Of a DNA stretch of 21,309 nucleotides, positions 1 to 9,843 are shown piece by piece; the stretch's first letter is position 1; every line of letters begins with the position of its first letter. This stretch comes from Dentipellis sp. KUC8613 (Eukaryota; Basidiomycota; Agaricomycetes; Russulales; Hericiaceae): positions 1-21,309 of the forward strand of contig NSJX01000165.1 in the NCBI GenBank assembly GCA_002286715.1. Direction: 5' to 3'. The position numbers were made by a program, and so were the translations under genes. A model generated the notes under the pieces. It worked only from the letters and a program-made list of their open reading frames with translations. It was not told where the DNA came from and did no database searches.

Positions 1-488
1 GTACTGGGGCGAGAGACGGCGGTAGTGGGACGCGCTGGGGCGCGAGAGGGCGACGGACAGCGTGTGGAGGCGACGGACAGCATGCGGACCGTGCGGACGA
101 GGCACACGGTGCACGGACAGCACGGACAGGACGAGGGCGGCGGTGGGCAAATGAGGGCGGCAAGGGCGGCGGCAGACAAGCGAGGGCGGCGACAGCGGCG
201 GCAGACAAGCGAGGGCGCGGACGGGTGCACAAGAGCGGTGGTGGGCAAACAAGGGCGACAGCGGATGAGCGAGAGCGGCGGTGGGCGTGCGAAGATGACG
301 GTGGGCGAGTGAGGATGGCCGCGAAGACGGCGGTGAAGCGTGCTGGGGCGCAAGAGTGCGGAAACGAGACCGCATGCGGCGCGTGGATGGCGTGTGTGGT
401 GCGCGGAGGGTGCGAAGGGAGCGAGGAGGCCGGTTGGAGGCCGTGGAGAGCGCGAACAGCGCATCGAGGGCGCGTAGAGGGCGAGGAG
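1..488. repeat. GC- and purine-rich degenerate tandem repeat DNA
   Basis: The plus strand is strongly G- and A-rich, with recurring words such as GAGGGCGGCGG, GACAAGCGAGGGCG and GGTGGGCAAA. One exact word (GGCAGACAAGCGAGGGCG) occurs at 171-188 and again at 200-217, a 29-bp spacing. The open frames here are Arg/Gly/Ala-rich in every frame, as expected when stop codons are rare in GC-rich repeats, so I call no gene. It may be a decayed minisatellite or the edge of a larger repeat that begins outside the window. Confidence 0.6.
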
Positions 489-547
489 GAGCGGTGAGGG
501 ACGAAGAAAAAGATAAAATAAAAAAAGAAGAAAGAGATAGATAAAAA
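489..547. repeat. A/G low-complexity tract
   Basis: This is an almost uninterrupted purine run of GAAGAAAAAGATAAAATAAA type that ends the GC-rich repeat block. It is simple sequence with no coding signal. Confidence 0.6.
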
Positions 548-610
548 CTTACCTATGCCTGGCCAGTCCGCCTCTCCCATCCATCTGGGTACCTTTCAGC
601 GGGCGAGCAG

Positions 611-613
611 GTG

Positions 614-646
<33 letters not shown>

Positions 647-655
647 GTGTGTGTG
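611..655. repeat. (GT)n microsatellite with GC interruptions
   Basis: About 45 bp of alternating GT/GC dinucleotides, with one CAT interruption. This purine-pyrimidine alternation is a classical Z-DNA-prone microsatellite. On the minus strand it reads as a His-Ala repeat, which is an artefact of the dinucleotide. Confidence 0.9.
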
Positions 656-1484
656 AGGCAGCAAATCCATCGCGATGCAGAGTGTCTTGTGAGCTAACAA
701 GGCGCGTCGCTGTCATCGGCAATTCCCGCAAAGCGCACGCGTGCTTTCGTCGACAGATCGGAATGCTGCCTCACGCTGTAATAAATTTGCTAAAATGTAG
801 ATTAAATTATAGCGTATGCGTAATACCATTTATGAGCAAAGAAAAAGATGCGAGATTATTTGCTTCATTATTGAGTGCGAAATCTGTGGATTTCAGCAGT
901 GGGGCCCTTTTCCGCGACGCGACTTTGACGTTGCGGACGCATTTGATCTTGAAATAATACACTAAATTCAGCATATGTGTGTATAATAGTCCGCAATACG
1001 CACACAAAATTTCAGCCTTATTGGTTGTGTATCAGAGTGTACAGAAAATGATCATCTCGAAAGGTGAACAGAATGTGGCTGAAAGTGTGGGAACCAACTT
1101 CCTGAAGTTGTCATTTTGAAGTCTGCGGATTCTGGTGGGCTCACCCATTATTAGAACTGATTCATAGATGAATCAGAATCTCTTCGAATGCGGCAATCCC
1201 GTTTGGAAAGCGCGTAAGGGTGCGCTTCATTCTGCATGGTGTTCCCGCGAAACCCGGTGTACCGGCAATTGTCGGGGCCCATATGCTATACATGCACAGC
1301 CTCGACTGACCTTCTCATTCTCACAAGTCAGTCGAAAGTGTCACTGCTCTCTAAGGCTTCAACATTTTCTAATCTTCAGCATTTTAGATTTTTCCTTCCC
1401 CCTGCTTCAGTGTACTCTTTCGGTTTACTGTGTATTTGTATCATGCGAAGTACAATCCAAACTTCAAATATCAAGGTACGATCA
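656..1484. other. Gene-free stretch
   Basis: About 830 bp of mixed composition. Open frames are short, have no family resemblance and cannot be joined by plausible splice sites. I see no tRNA, inverted repeat or tandem array here. Confidence 0.5.
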
Positions 1485-1487
1485 TTA

Positions 1488-1533
1488 GGGTCCGTTCGGT
1501 AACCGCACCGAAATATAATGTAGCGGTACATAT
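1488..1533 (+). repeat. Left TIR of Harbinger-like element
   Basis: 46 bp identical to the reverse complement of 2231-2276. It starts GGGTCCGTTCGG and ends GCGGTACATAT, immediately after the TTA duplication. Confidence 0.95.
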
Positions 1534-2230
1534 TCCCATATATGGCAACTCTACCGAAAGATTATGTGTGGGAATTTTTCGACAGAAATTTCCGTATGTG
1601 CAGTGTACGGAAGCACCAGTACTTGCCTCCAAAATGTGTAGCCTCGGCACTGAGCTCCTCTTCTTTCAAGAACAGCCTATAACACATTTATTCCTCATTC
1701 TAATGCCTTGTTGGCTACATCTAAAATCATGTTAAATATGAATATTTCTACCCTTCCATTTTTCGTGAGATCCATCAAAGTGATCAAGAGGGAGTTGAAT
1801 AAAAGTGCCCGAAGCTCAGAATATTGTCTTCGGTGTAGGCATAACATGGAGAAGTTCTGCGCCACAGCGGAGTTTTGCATGTGCTCCCGGCACGCCGGCA
1901 TTGGACCTGTCCTTACCGACGGCGCATGCCTGCCGTTGCGGGCTTTTCTGCAGAGATCGTTTCGGCAGCCTTCGGCGAGGTGCCAGATTGTGGCACTTTC
2001 GATAATTTCATTATCCTGCTTCACATACCGCATGTATCAACCCAGGGCAAGGTCGAGGCAAGTGAGACAATAGCAGTATATGATGTCCATAAATTTTGGC
2101 CCACTAGCTGCGTTTGTGCTGCTTCAATATTGCATTTACCGTGAAAGCAAGATTATGTGGTGGCTGTGCGATCCCGCGACAGACCACAACATTATCTGAA
2201 TGCCAAACTGAAGTCATGTGATAATGTACG

Positions 2231-2276
2231 ATATGTACCGCTACATTATATTTCGGTGCGGTTACCGAACGGACCC
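2231..2276 (-). repeat. Right TIR of Harbinger-like element
   Basis: Perfect inverted copy of 1488-1533, followed by TTA at 2277-2279. Confidence 0.95.
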
Positions 2277-2279
2277 TTA

Positions 2280-2600
2280 TGATCTTTTCGATGCCAAATA
2301 TATTGCCCGTTTGTAGTATTCCAGCTATCCTTAGCTTCATGTAGTGAAAACCGCAACGCGGTGTAACATAAGGCACATAGTCCGACTTCAAGTCTGACTG
2401 GGAGTAGCTCAGGGTAACCGTAGCGAGATGAACTTCGTGTAACAAAGCCGTACACGGTATAACGTAGAGCAGACGGTTCAGCTTGGAAATCTGACTGAGA
2501 GTAGCTGAGGCTGACCGGGAGTAGCGAGACTCGAACCCAAGGCCTTCGGTAGTGGGTGCCTGCCGATGTTTCACAGGATCAGGGGAGCACTTACCGTTAC
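2280..2600 (-). repeat. Possible tRNA-derived SINE remnant with repeated motif
   Basis: On the minus strand 2537-2527 reads GGTTCGAGTCT, a near-consensus RNA polymerase III B box (GGTTCGANTCC). A convincing A box upstream is not visible and a full cloverleaf does not fold by eye, so this is not a working tRNA. Downstream on the minus strand, a motif of type GCTACTCYCRGTCAG occurs three times (plus-strand positions about 2511-2525, 2491-2505 and 2394-2409), which looks like an internal repeat of a SINE body. The stretch sits between the Harbinger-like element and the Plavaka element. It may be only a coincidental B box in intergenic DNA. Confidence 0.3.
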
Positions 2601-2726
2601 AGCACAAAGGAATTGTAATTGTGTCGGCATGAATAACTATATACCTACGAAGACCATCCTGGGTACCCCAATTCGGAGAAGCGCAGTCTCCCCCTTGGTC
2701 GCTTTTTGTCGGCCTGCAGCGCTCGG

Positions 2727-2763
2727 CATCAGTAAAACGAAAAGGTCCTCTCGAGCTCTTGAG
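2727..2763 (+). repeat. Left terminal inverted repeat of Plavaka element (imperfect)
   Basis: CATCAGTAAAAC at 2727-2738 and CTCGAGCTCTTGAG at 2750-2763 are both found inverted, in the same order and at nearly the same spacing, at the right end. Confidence 0.75.
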
Positions 2764-2990
2764 AGCGTCCAAGAGCCCAAGACGCTCCAAGGACATACCT
2801 CAATTTGCAAGACGCGTCCAAGCTTGGGCGCGCTTGGGCGTTGCTCGAGAGTGCTCGCAAGACGCTTTCCACATTTGGACGAAAGCGTTCGTTGCGTGCG
2901 CGCACGGATTCCTAGAGTTCGAGAGAGCTCTCGAGGGCTTTCAAGACACTTTCAAGATCTTGCGAGGGGCCTATTAGAGCTTTCGAGTGC
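2764..2990. repeat. Left subterminal repeat array
   Basis: Many short, partly palindromic words in both orientations: GAGCGTCC and GACGCTCC, CTCGCAAGACGC, CTTGGGCG, CTCGAGAG, TTGCGAGG. The same word family fills 10850-11044 at the other end. CCAAGACGCTCC is shared exactly. These are likely binding sites for the element's transposase or another element-encoded DNA-binding protein. Confidence 0.65.
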
Positions 2991-3442
2991 TGTGGGAATC
3001 CCATATTGGGACTAGCACACCAGTAATAAACAATAAATCCACTATTATTGCCGTAGCCGTCGATATAGTAAATACGAAAAGAGCGGACAATGCGAAATGA
3101 GCGACGATAGTTGAGACACGAAAATACCGCTCCGTGAGTCGAAAGTCCGATGCCAGGCATGAAACCCCCTGTGTAAGCAAAAGATCATATGCAAGTGAAT
3201 GGATATTAAATGATGCTAGAAGGGAGTGTACGGCTCGAGGCAAGGGCAATCGAGCAGGTGTCATAAATGCATGAACATGAAAATCATTGAGACATTAACC
3301 GGGTATAATCATGCGAGTCGATGGGGGCGCGAGAAGATCCAGAAACGTGGAACGGAACTCGTGCGCGCAGAACGAAAGAACCTGTCGAAGATCATCATTA
3401 GTACTCGAAAACAGCAAAGTAATGAATGTGAAAACGTGCTGC
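2991..3442. other. Element arm without a gene
   Basis: Non-coding stretch between the left subterminal repeats and the 3' end of the DUF6532 gene. Only short chance frames are present. It probably contains the 3' UTR and polyadenylation region of that gene. Confidence 0.45.
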
Positions 3443-6138
3443 TCAAGCCTCAGTGAAGTCCGTGTCGAGTGAATCGACTTCGGAGCCGGCATCCGATTCA
3501 TCAGATGAACCACTGGTCGAAGGAATTTGAGTCAATCACAAATATTCATCAAGATAGTGGTATTTTTCGTACCTGTCGAACTGGGCCCACGACTGGCGCA
3601 GCCGTCTGAAGGCGGGCCCGCGTACCGGGTGAGCATCTGCCTTGCACGCTCTCCGAAGGATCTTCTTGTAGACCTTCTTGTAGTCGGCAGCAAAAAACTT
3701 GTGTTGGATGAACTTGCCGGTCTTCCATTCATCGAGAATGTTCTGCATCTGTCACACGACGTCGCCGTTCGACACCACTCAGTCGGACTCATGTTGGAAA
3801 AGGATTGAAGATACTCACCACAGTGCCAAAGAAGGCGACGGTCTCGATGGGAACCCCGTCCTGGAAGCGGTCGGGATACAAGTTGCCGATGTCCTTGTCG
3901 TCCTTGAAGAGGTACGTGGTGCATAATTGCTGTACCCACGGGCCTCCGAATCGCACACGACGTCCCTGTCCACAAGTCAAGGATGAGAAGGCGAGAGTTG
4001 GTAGTCAAAAAAACCCACTTCGGAGTCGATCAAATGCAGGAACGCGAATTTCCTGTTAAGCTTCGCGACGGCTTCTCTGACTTTCTTCCAGCATTGAGGT
4101 CCGTCGTCGATTTTTGCCGTCTCCGAGATGATCAAGTTCTCGATGAAGATGGCCGCATGACGCTTGACGTCACCGCGGAAGGTTGATTGGTTGCCATAGA
4201 CCTTGAACAACAAGATTGGTTCGTTATAAATTTGAGTATGCTGTTAACGCACCTTTTCGACGTACTTGAAAGGAATTTGTTCCACCTTCGAATGGTCCGC
4301 TTCTGCAATTAATGATTATCGGTCAACTCAATGCAAAAAGCAGTTATCGAAACTCACCACACTGAATCGGCGGGACAATACCCTGCTCTTGCAACACCAC
4401 GCAAGCTTCATAGATGCAGTCAGCAGCCTCCGCCATGTACTGATCATAGGCGGGGAAGGCATCCTCGGTGAGTAGAAAGAGGTGTGCTCGCGACTTGGCC
4501 ATCGCAATGACCTCTTTCCAAAGTTGCGAGTCGTTGTTGTTGTTGCCATTGTCGTCGCTGTTGTTGCCGTTGCTGCCGTTGTGAGTCGGTGCGTTCCTTT
4601 GACGCTTGGACGGCGTCTTGCTGGCGGGATCACGATGCTTCCTTCGTTTCCTGGCATCGCTGACTTCAACATCAGAATCGGAAGGTGATTTGTCATTGCC
4701 ATGGGCGCTGCTGGTTTTCTGAGACCGAGGGAGGGACTGCTGCTTCAACCTCTGGAGCTTTCCAGCGCTTGGAGCCTTTGGCCGACGGTTCTTCTTCCAA
4801 TGCTGCTCCACTACGCTGGCAGACTTGGAGCTGACCTGCATGGCAAACGAATTAATTAGTAAAGAGCGCAAGCGAAGGAAGATGAGTCACCTTGAAGCAC
4901 GAAAGGGCATCCTCACTGACAACGACAGGATCCACAACTGAAGGTTGTAGCGTGACACGGACTTGATGTTCGTCCGCCGAAGACTGGACCGAGTCCGATT
5001 CATCGCCGCTGGTACCGTCATCACCGCTCTCGCCCTCCTTCCCGTTGTCGCCTGTACCATCACTCGTACTGTCTCTGTCACTTGCGTTACCGTTCTCATC
5101 GCCGCCGCCACTGCGGCTGTGGCTCCGACTTTGGCTGGGAGCTACAGGTGTTGAGACCGTGACAGGCGGAGAAGGTTGCTGACCTGCATGAAAGAAACAT
5201 GTGAGATTGTGTAAAGAGGAATTGATGACTGAGAAACGTACCGTGAACCATGCGGTGTGACAAAACGAAGGGCTCGCTTGCCTCAGAAGCAGACTTTGAG
5301 CCCTTGTGGACACGGCGAGGCTGAGGGCGTGAGACAGTTGGCGTGGAGAGCATTTCTGGACCAGGGTCGTGTAAAGACACTGTATTAAAGCTGTGAAATC
5401 ACATATCTTGGGACTCCTGCAGAAGCTGCGGGTCTATAACAGGAAGCGGTGGCGGCATTGGAAGTGCTGGCGATGACAGAGTAGGCAGGTGCTGTGGCTG
5501 GAAGCCAAAGCGAGAATCGGCAGGAGTGAGCGGTGGCTGGGTGCCTGTCGAAGTGGTGAACCGCAGCGGCGAAGCTTGCTCAGGCTGATATGCAGGGGGA
5601 GCTGTGTGCAATGGAGAAGCCTGCGGGGCGACAGGCACATCCCTCTATAGTGGTAGTTAGTGCGAATCACCGTAGGAGTTGATAAGCATGAGTACAGGCC
5701 TTCTTTTGACCCCGCTTCTGCTGACTAGCAGGAGCCATGGGGTTATCAACCACCGGCGGTTCACCGGCTGCAACAGATGGTTCAAGCACTTGAAAGCGCT
5801 CTGTACGTCTTACCGCAGGTTCCTGGACCTTTTCTCCTGCCCTTTGCAGCTGTGACGCTGCGCTGCCTTGTCCCTTTGTAGCCCGAGACGACTGACGACG
5901 CCCAGGAGCGGGCTCAACCGAATCAGAGGCACTTTTTTTCCTACTGCCTATTGGATGCAATCAGTACTAAGTAAGATATATTGGTAAACACAACGTCCAT
6001 ACCTGGTTTATTTGCCATCGCGTTCATTGCTATGGTCGAGCTTGAGTTGGCGTTGGCAGCGACAGAGGCTGGTTGCGACGCGGACGGGAGTTGGGCGGGG
6101 ACGGGCGAGTCAATGACAAAAGTCAGTTCTCTGCCCAT
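3443..6138 (-). CDS. DUF6532 domain protein with long disordered N-terminal half
   Basis: A nuclear-looking protein of unknown function. Proposed exons: 6138-6003, 5947-5696, 5642-5441, 5390-5242, 5183-4891, 4835-4358, 4302-4253, 4201-4019, 3965-3819, 3748-3573, 3512-3443 (about 711 aa). The first half is disordered and low complexity: a basic GRRQSSR-type patch near residue 65, a Ser/Asp/Gly-rich acidic stretch, then KRRKHRDP and an Asn/Gly/Asp tract. The second half matches my memory of the basidiomycete DUF6532 fold: SRAHLFLLTEDAFPAYDQY, then VYGNQSTFRGDVKRHAA, GPWVQQLCTTYLF, and a C-terminal LDEWKTGKF...FFAADYKKVY segment. It ends in an acidic tail, SGSSDESDAGSEVDS. Exon 3 is uncertain: a Pro-rich frame of the same stretch reads more like a linker but needs a GC-AG intron and an awkward junction near 5399. 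It lies inside the Plavaka termini, on the transposase strand and downstream of it. Confidence 0.7.
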
Positions 6139-6259
6139 CCCAGCAACGAGCAAGGATGGATTGAAAAGAAAGAGAGAAGCAGAAAGGAGACCGTGAGTGA
6201 ATGGGAAGGGAAAGCGACAACAGAACCGAGTGACTGACGTTCGGAGCGCGCCTGCGGAC

Positions 6260-6267
6260 TTTATATA
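6260..6267 (-). promoter_or_regulatory. TATA box of the DUF6532 gene
   Basis: The minus strand reads TATATAAA, 122 bp upstream of the chosen ATG at 6138. This supports transcription starting within the element and the ATG at 6138 (MGRELTFV) rather than the in-frame ATG at 6309, which would lie upstream of the TATA box. Confidence 0.55.
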
Positions 6268-6389
6268 TTCACTACTCAGTACAAAAACACATGTTCGCAA
6301 CGTATGCACCCAGTAATTTGCATTACTTCAGAAATATGTTTGATTCATAACCAGACTAGCTCAATTCAAAAAGATCCGACCATCATGTG

Positions 6390-9300
6390 CTAAGAAATAA
6401 GAGCAAACGTGTCCTTGTCTACATAGTGATTGAGGTAAAAATCCTGGCAGCACGCGAGGCTGTTCTTTGCATCCATGCGACTATCGGCAACCTTCCCAAA
6501 CCGCGGGATCAATTGGACGGGCATGCGGATCTGCGAAAGGGGAATAATGCCCCCCATGCGCGACCCATCTGACCTCGTTGCCTTCCGCAGGATGTAGAGA
6601 CCAGTGGTCGGATCAGGGGTAAACTGATGCACACCGTTCGCATGACCTGCAGGTGGACCTTGAGAGAGAAAATCAAAGCGATAAGCATAAGCAAGGTACG
6701 GAGCTACTGTCGATTCGGCAAGGGGCCGAAAGATCAGCTGGATATCAGCTACGACATGACCTACAAGTGTGTCAGAATGGAATTTCAAAATTAGGCGTAT
6801 TGCTCACCATTAACACCGTGCACCGGCCAAGGAACAGTCATATCCGAGATGACCATGACAGAATCATGTCGTCCGTGCGGCCATGTTGTAGATGGGGGCT
6901 GCGCTTGGATATTCTGTGGCTGCGTAGGACATGTCGGATCGTACGGAGATTTTGTCTGAACTCGGACATTGTACCATATTTCAATCGAATCAAATGGCAA
7001 CTCTTTGCCTGCTCGAGCCCCTCGCCGTCCACCAATGACCGGTGCAGAAGTCGAAGTGTCGCCACAGCGTTGAATGTACTCGACGAGGGCAAGTTGGAGA
7101 TCTGGGACATTGAAGAGTATTGCTGCGTCGTTGATTGTCATGAAATTATGTTTCGATCTATAATTGAGGCGAAAAGCGGTCGACGATGTCGCAAAAACAC
7201 GGCTGCGGTGCTTAATGGATGTGGCGAGAGCAAAATAATCTGGCAGTGGTCGACGAGCGCCAAGGTCGTTGTCGACCACCTGAGATGTGTCCCAGCACGC
7301 GTCGCTCCCTTCCTCAGCTTCATCGTCATCTTCGAGATCAAGATCGTCATCAGAGGACAACCCGTCGACAGTCTCGCACATGGAAGTGGCAAGATCAAAC
7401 AGGTGGCACTTCTCCGCACGGTCAAGTGCACAACAAATTTGAGGGTCGTAGTCACGGCGGTTACTGCGACGGAATGGCGCCTTCACAAATGCAATATGAC
7501 TGTGCTCTGTGACATCAGCGGTCCACTGAATCGGAGCGGCTGTCAGTCGAATACTTCGTGTAACACTCTGCATCAGCTCCAGTTTCGGGATGTACCAATC
7601 AGAAATCAGCTTGTTTCCCTTCCCCCTCCGTGCGCCAAGCTCAAGAATACACTGCTTGTTTTCATGAAATACTTTGAGACAGTTGTCGAGACGCGAGATC
7701 ACGTCATCTGTGATCACTGGAGCTTGAGCGAGATACCGGAAATCTGCAAGAACTCGGATGCAAGTGACGAACGGGCCTGGAGCTGCGCCCGCAATGCAGC
7801 CGACAAGATATCGCTGAATGTCGCGATGCTCACGTCCTGTGACTTGCTTGAGATGTGATATGCCATCGCCGAAATGGCGAAAGCCGATGCGAGGCTGAAG
7901 AACGGAATAACGAAAGTCGAGTTCTGCACTGCCGACAACTTGACGGCACCAATTAATATCGTGGTCCCAGCACATTTTGTGCCACTGGTGCAGAGGCTCC
8001 GGCGTCAAGAAGGCCGATGGATCCGAGAGCGGCCAGTCGCGCCAGAACGGGTTCGAGACACCATTGAGACGATGCTCCTTGGCCTTCCGAACATATGTTG
8101 GGAGATCCCAGGGATCGGGGGCCTCAGCAGCAAGAGACTTGATCTGATTCAGAGTTGTCGCAGCTGTACGTGCTTGGTGAGGAAACGGGTCACCAAATTG
8201 CTTGTACATCGCAGTCGTTAGCGCAGAGTTCTTCCCACCGACGCAGGCAATCAATTGGGCCTCAGGGTTGTCCACAATGTAGGCGACCAGCGGCGTGAAG
8301 CAAAAGCGTGAATACCCAGCAGGATCTACCATCATGCGCCCCATTGATGCAGCCATCTTGAGTGGGCGACAAACTATATCAACACACCGGTGGAAGACCC
8401 GGCTTTCGAGAACACCCCGGTGAGGTTTGGCACATAGAAATTCTGGGCATGGGAGGAGAGCGGCAAGGAGCATACTGTTCTGTGAGGACTTCATGCGCAC
8501 GTTGAGATGGATGTTTGCTAAGGACATCAAGAGGGGATGGGCGACACGATTTCCAGAACCGTTTGTGAGCATAGTCTTATCCGACGACAAAACAACGCCT
8601 GCAAGTGTTGCACCTGCGGGAATCACATCCTACTACATGCATTAGGTTTGTTGGTTTACGAACATGATAGGGAAAAGGACATACACATTGGGCCCACGCT
8701 GCATCACCTGTCATCCAGTTTCCATATTGACGTAGTAGGTGCTCGGCCGTGGTGTACACTCGCCGCGGATCGAAATCCATGTGACCCTTGAACGCAGGGT
8801 TGCCGAAGAGAAATTCGAGACAGTCAATGCCATCGCGATAGAAAAGTCGGATGGGCTTTTTGGTTGGGAATCGGTCAACAGTTAGGGTGATGTAATGCCA
8901 TTGTGGTCCGGCAGGCAAGAGTTCAATCCGCCCGCGAAGCTGCGTAGCATTGCGGAAGGAAAGAGGTAGTTGTTTCATCTACATGAGAAAGCAATGTAAG
9001 TATACTTGGATTGTAGGGCACATGTGAGCCGCACCAGGTCTAGAGCGAGGAGCTCGTCAATTTCCTGATTCGAAAGGCTGCATCGCTCGAGAAAAGCAGC
9101 AAACTGCCACTCCTCCCTTGACAAAAAAGGGTAATAAAGATTCTCCTGGCGCTCCTCTGAGAACTGGTCTGCATGAAACCTGTCTAGAAAAGTTTTGCCG
9201 CGTCCGAATGTCATGGAGGGCTTCGGGTGGGAGACATCGAAGCACGAAGTCGGTTGCGAAGCCGTGCTGTCGACCGGCTGAACGTGATGGGTGCCGAGAA

Positions 9301-9673
9301 GTGAGGGTGGGGTGGGTGGAGAGTGTTGTGATTCATCGGCCCAGTTGTCGATATCTGTCAGAGCGATGTCACCATGGTCAAGTGGAACCCGAGCAGTGCT
9401 TGTGATTTCTGCAGACAATGGTGTAGGCAAAATAGTTTCTGCATCTTCATTAAAGTCACCGGAGGGCCTCGGGTCGGTTGACTGAGTATAACGGAGGGCA
9501 GCCTCCTGCAGGAGCTTCGACGTCCAATGCGCGCTGTGAGAGCGAGAGTTACGAAGGTGCACGAGAACGGCTTTTTGAGTCTTGAACCGTTTGCTGCAGA
9601 CAGGACAAGATAGTCGGCCACGGCGCCAGGAGCATTCCGGTGGAATGTATCGTTGTCGAGGCCGGCTGGACAT
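6390..9673 (-). CDS. Plavaka-type transposase, apparently intact
   Basis: Transposase expected to cut and join the element ends. Exons 9673-9035, 8978-8685, 8629-6808 and 6760-6390 join through canonical GT-AG introns of 56, 55 and 47 nt into 1041 aa without a stop, a normal length for the family. An N-terminal C2H2-like finger has Cys23, Cys26, His39 and His46 (CPVCSKRF...HLRNSRSH). The body carries family hallmarks: KQLPLSFRNATQLRGR, RRVYTTAEHLL, IPAGATLAGVVLSSDKT, FCFTPLVAYI, FWRDWPLSDPSAFLTPEPLH (from 506) and QVTGREHRDIQRY (from 573). I infer that the RNase-H-like acidic catalytic residues lie among Asp328, the WDHD segment near 533 and Glu578. An acidic tract follows at about 738-753. 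The C-terminus has PDPTTGLYILRKATRSDGS. The ATG at 9673 is the first in frame; the frame upstream to 9745 begins with GTG. Confidence 0.9.
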
Positions 9674-9843
9674 GGGCAGCCCCGTCGACGCTGGTTTGAC
9701 GCGTGTGTGTTCAGGCCGTTGAGGACAAGTCGGTGAAGGCGACACGCGGGCGCGTGAACCTCAACACAGCCACAATTGCTGGCCTGAGTCGGTTTGCTTT
9801 CGCCTTTTGATTCCACCTCGTCATCGTCGAGTCGACAAGCTCA
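9674..9843. promoter_or_regulatory. Divergent promoter region within the Plavaka element
   Basis: 170 bp separate the transposase ATG (minus, 9673) from the ATG of the coiled-coil gene (plus, 9844). The two genes must share this interval for their promoters and 5' UTRs. No clear TATA box was found on either strand. Confidence 0.5.

Larger units (their letters stand above)
1488..2276. mobile_element. Non-autonomous PIF/Harbinger-like (Tourist-type) element
   Basis: A 789-bp element with perfect 46-bp TIRs at 1488-1533 and 2231-2276. The outer end reads GGGTCCGTTCGGTAACCG, which resembles the GGG(T/C)CCGTTTGG-like ends known from PIF/Harbinger and Tourist MITEs. It is flanked by the trinucleotide TTA on both sides (1485-1487 and 2277-2279), the target duplication expected of that superfamily. 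Its interior has only short open frames and no DDE transposase, so it would need transposase in trans. Identical TIRs imply a young insertion. The TIR reads as the same short peptide in two chance frames, which should not be mistaken for a conserved protein. Confidence 0.85.

Noticed and set aside
549..957. His/Ala- and Cys/Ala-rich frames over the GT repeat
   Set aside because: They are translations of a dinucleotide microsatellite.
1430..2280. Shared peptide VRSVTAPKYNVAV in two frames, suggesting a repeated protein domain
   Set aside because: It is the translation of the 46-bp TIR present at both ends of the Harbinger-like element.
2521..2600. Functional tRNA gene
   Set aside because: Only a B-box-like sequence is present. 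There is no good A box, the T-stem is poorly paired and there is no acceptor stem.
2104..2796. 230-aa minus-strand open frame
   Set aside because: It runs through the Harbinger TIR, the SINE-like stretch and the Plavaka left end, so it crosses three unrelated units. Its composition is not protein-like.
3536..3748. DUF6532 protein ending at the stop codon at 3536 (LDEYL)
   Set aside because: A good GTACGA donor at 3572 and an acceptor at 3513 splice in frame to an acidic Ser/Asp tail ending at 3443, typical of a real C-terminus. Reading on to 3536 remains possible as intron retention.
6653..7858. 401-aa plus-strand open frame
   Set aside because: It is antisense to the transposase exons, whose minus-strand reading matches the Plavaka family throughout.
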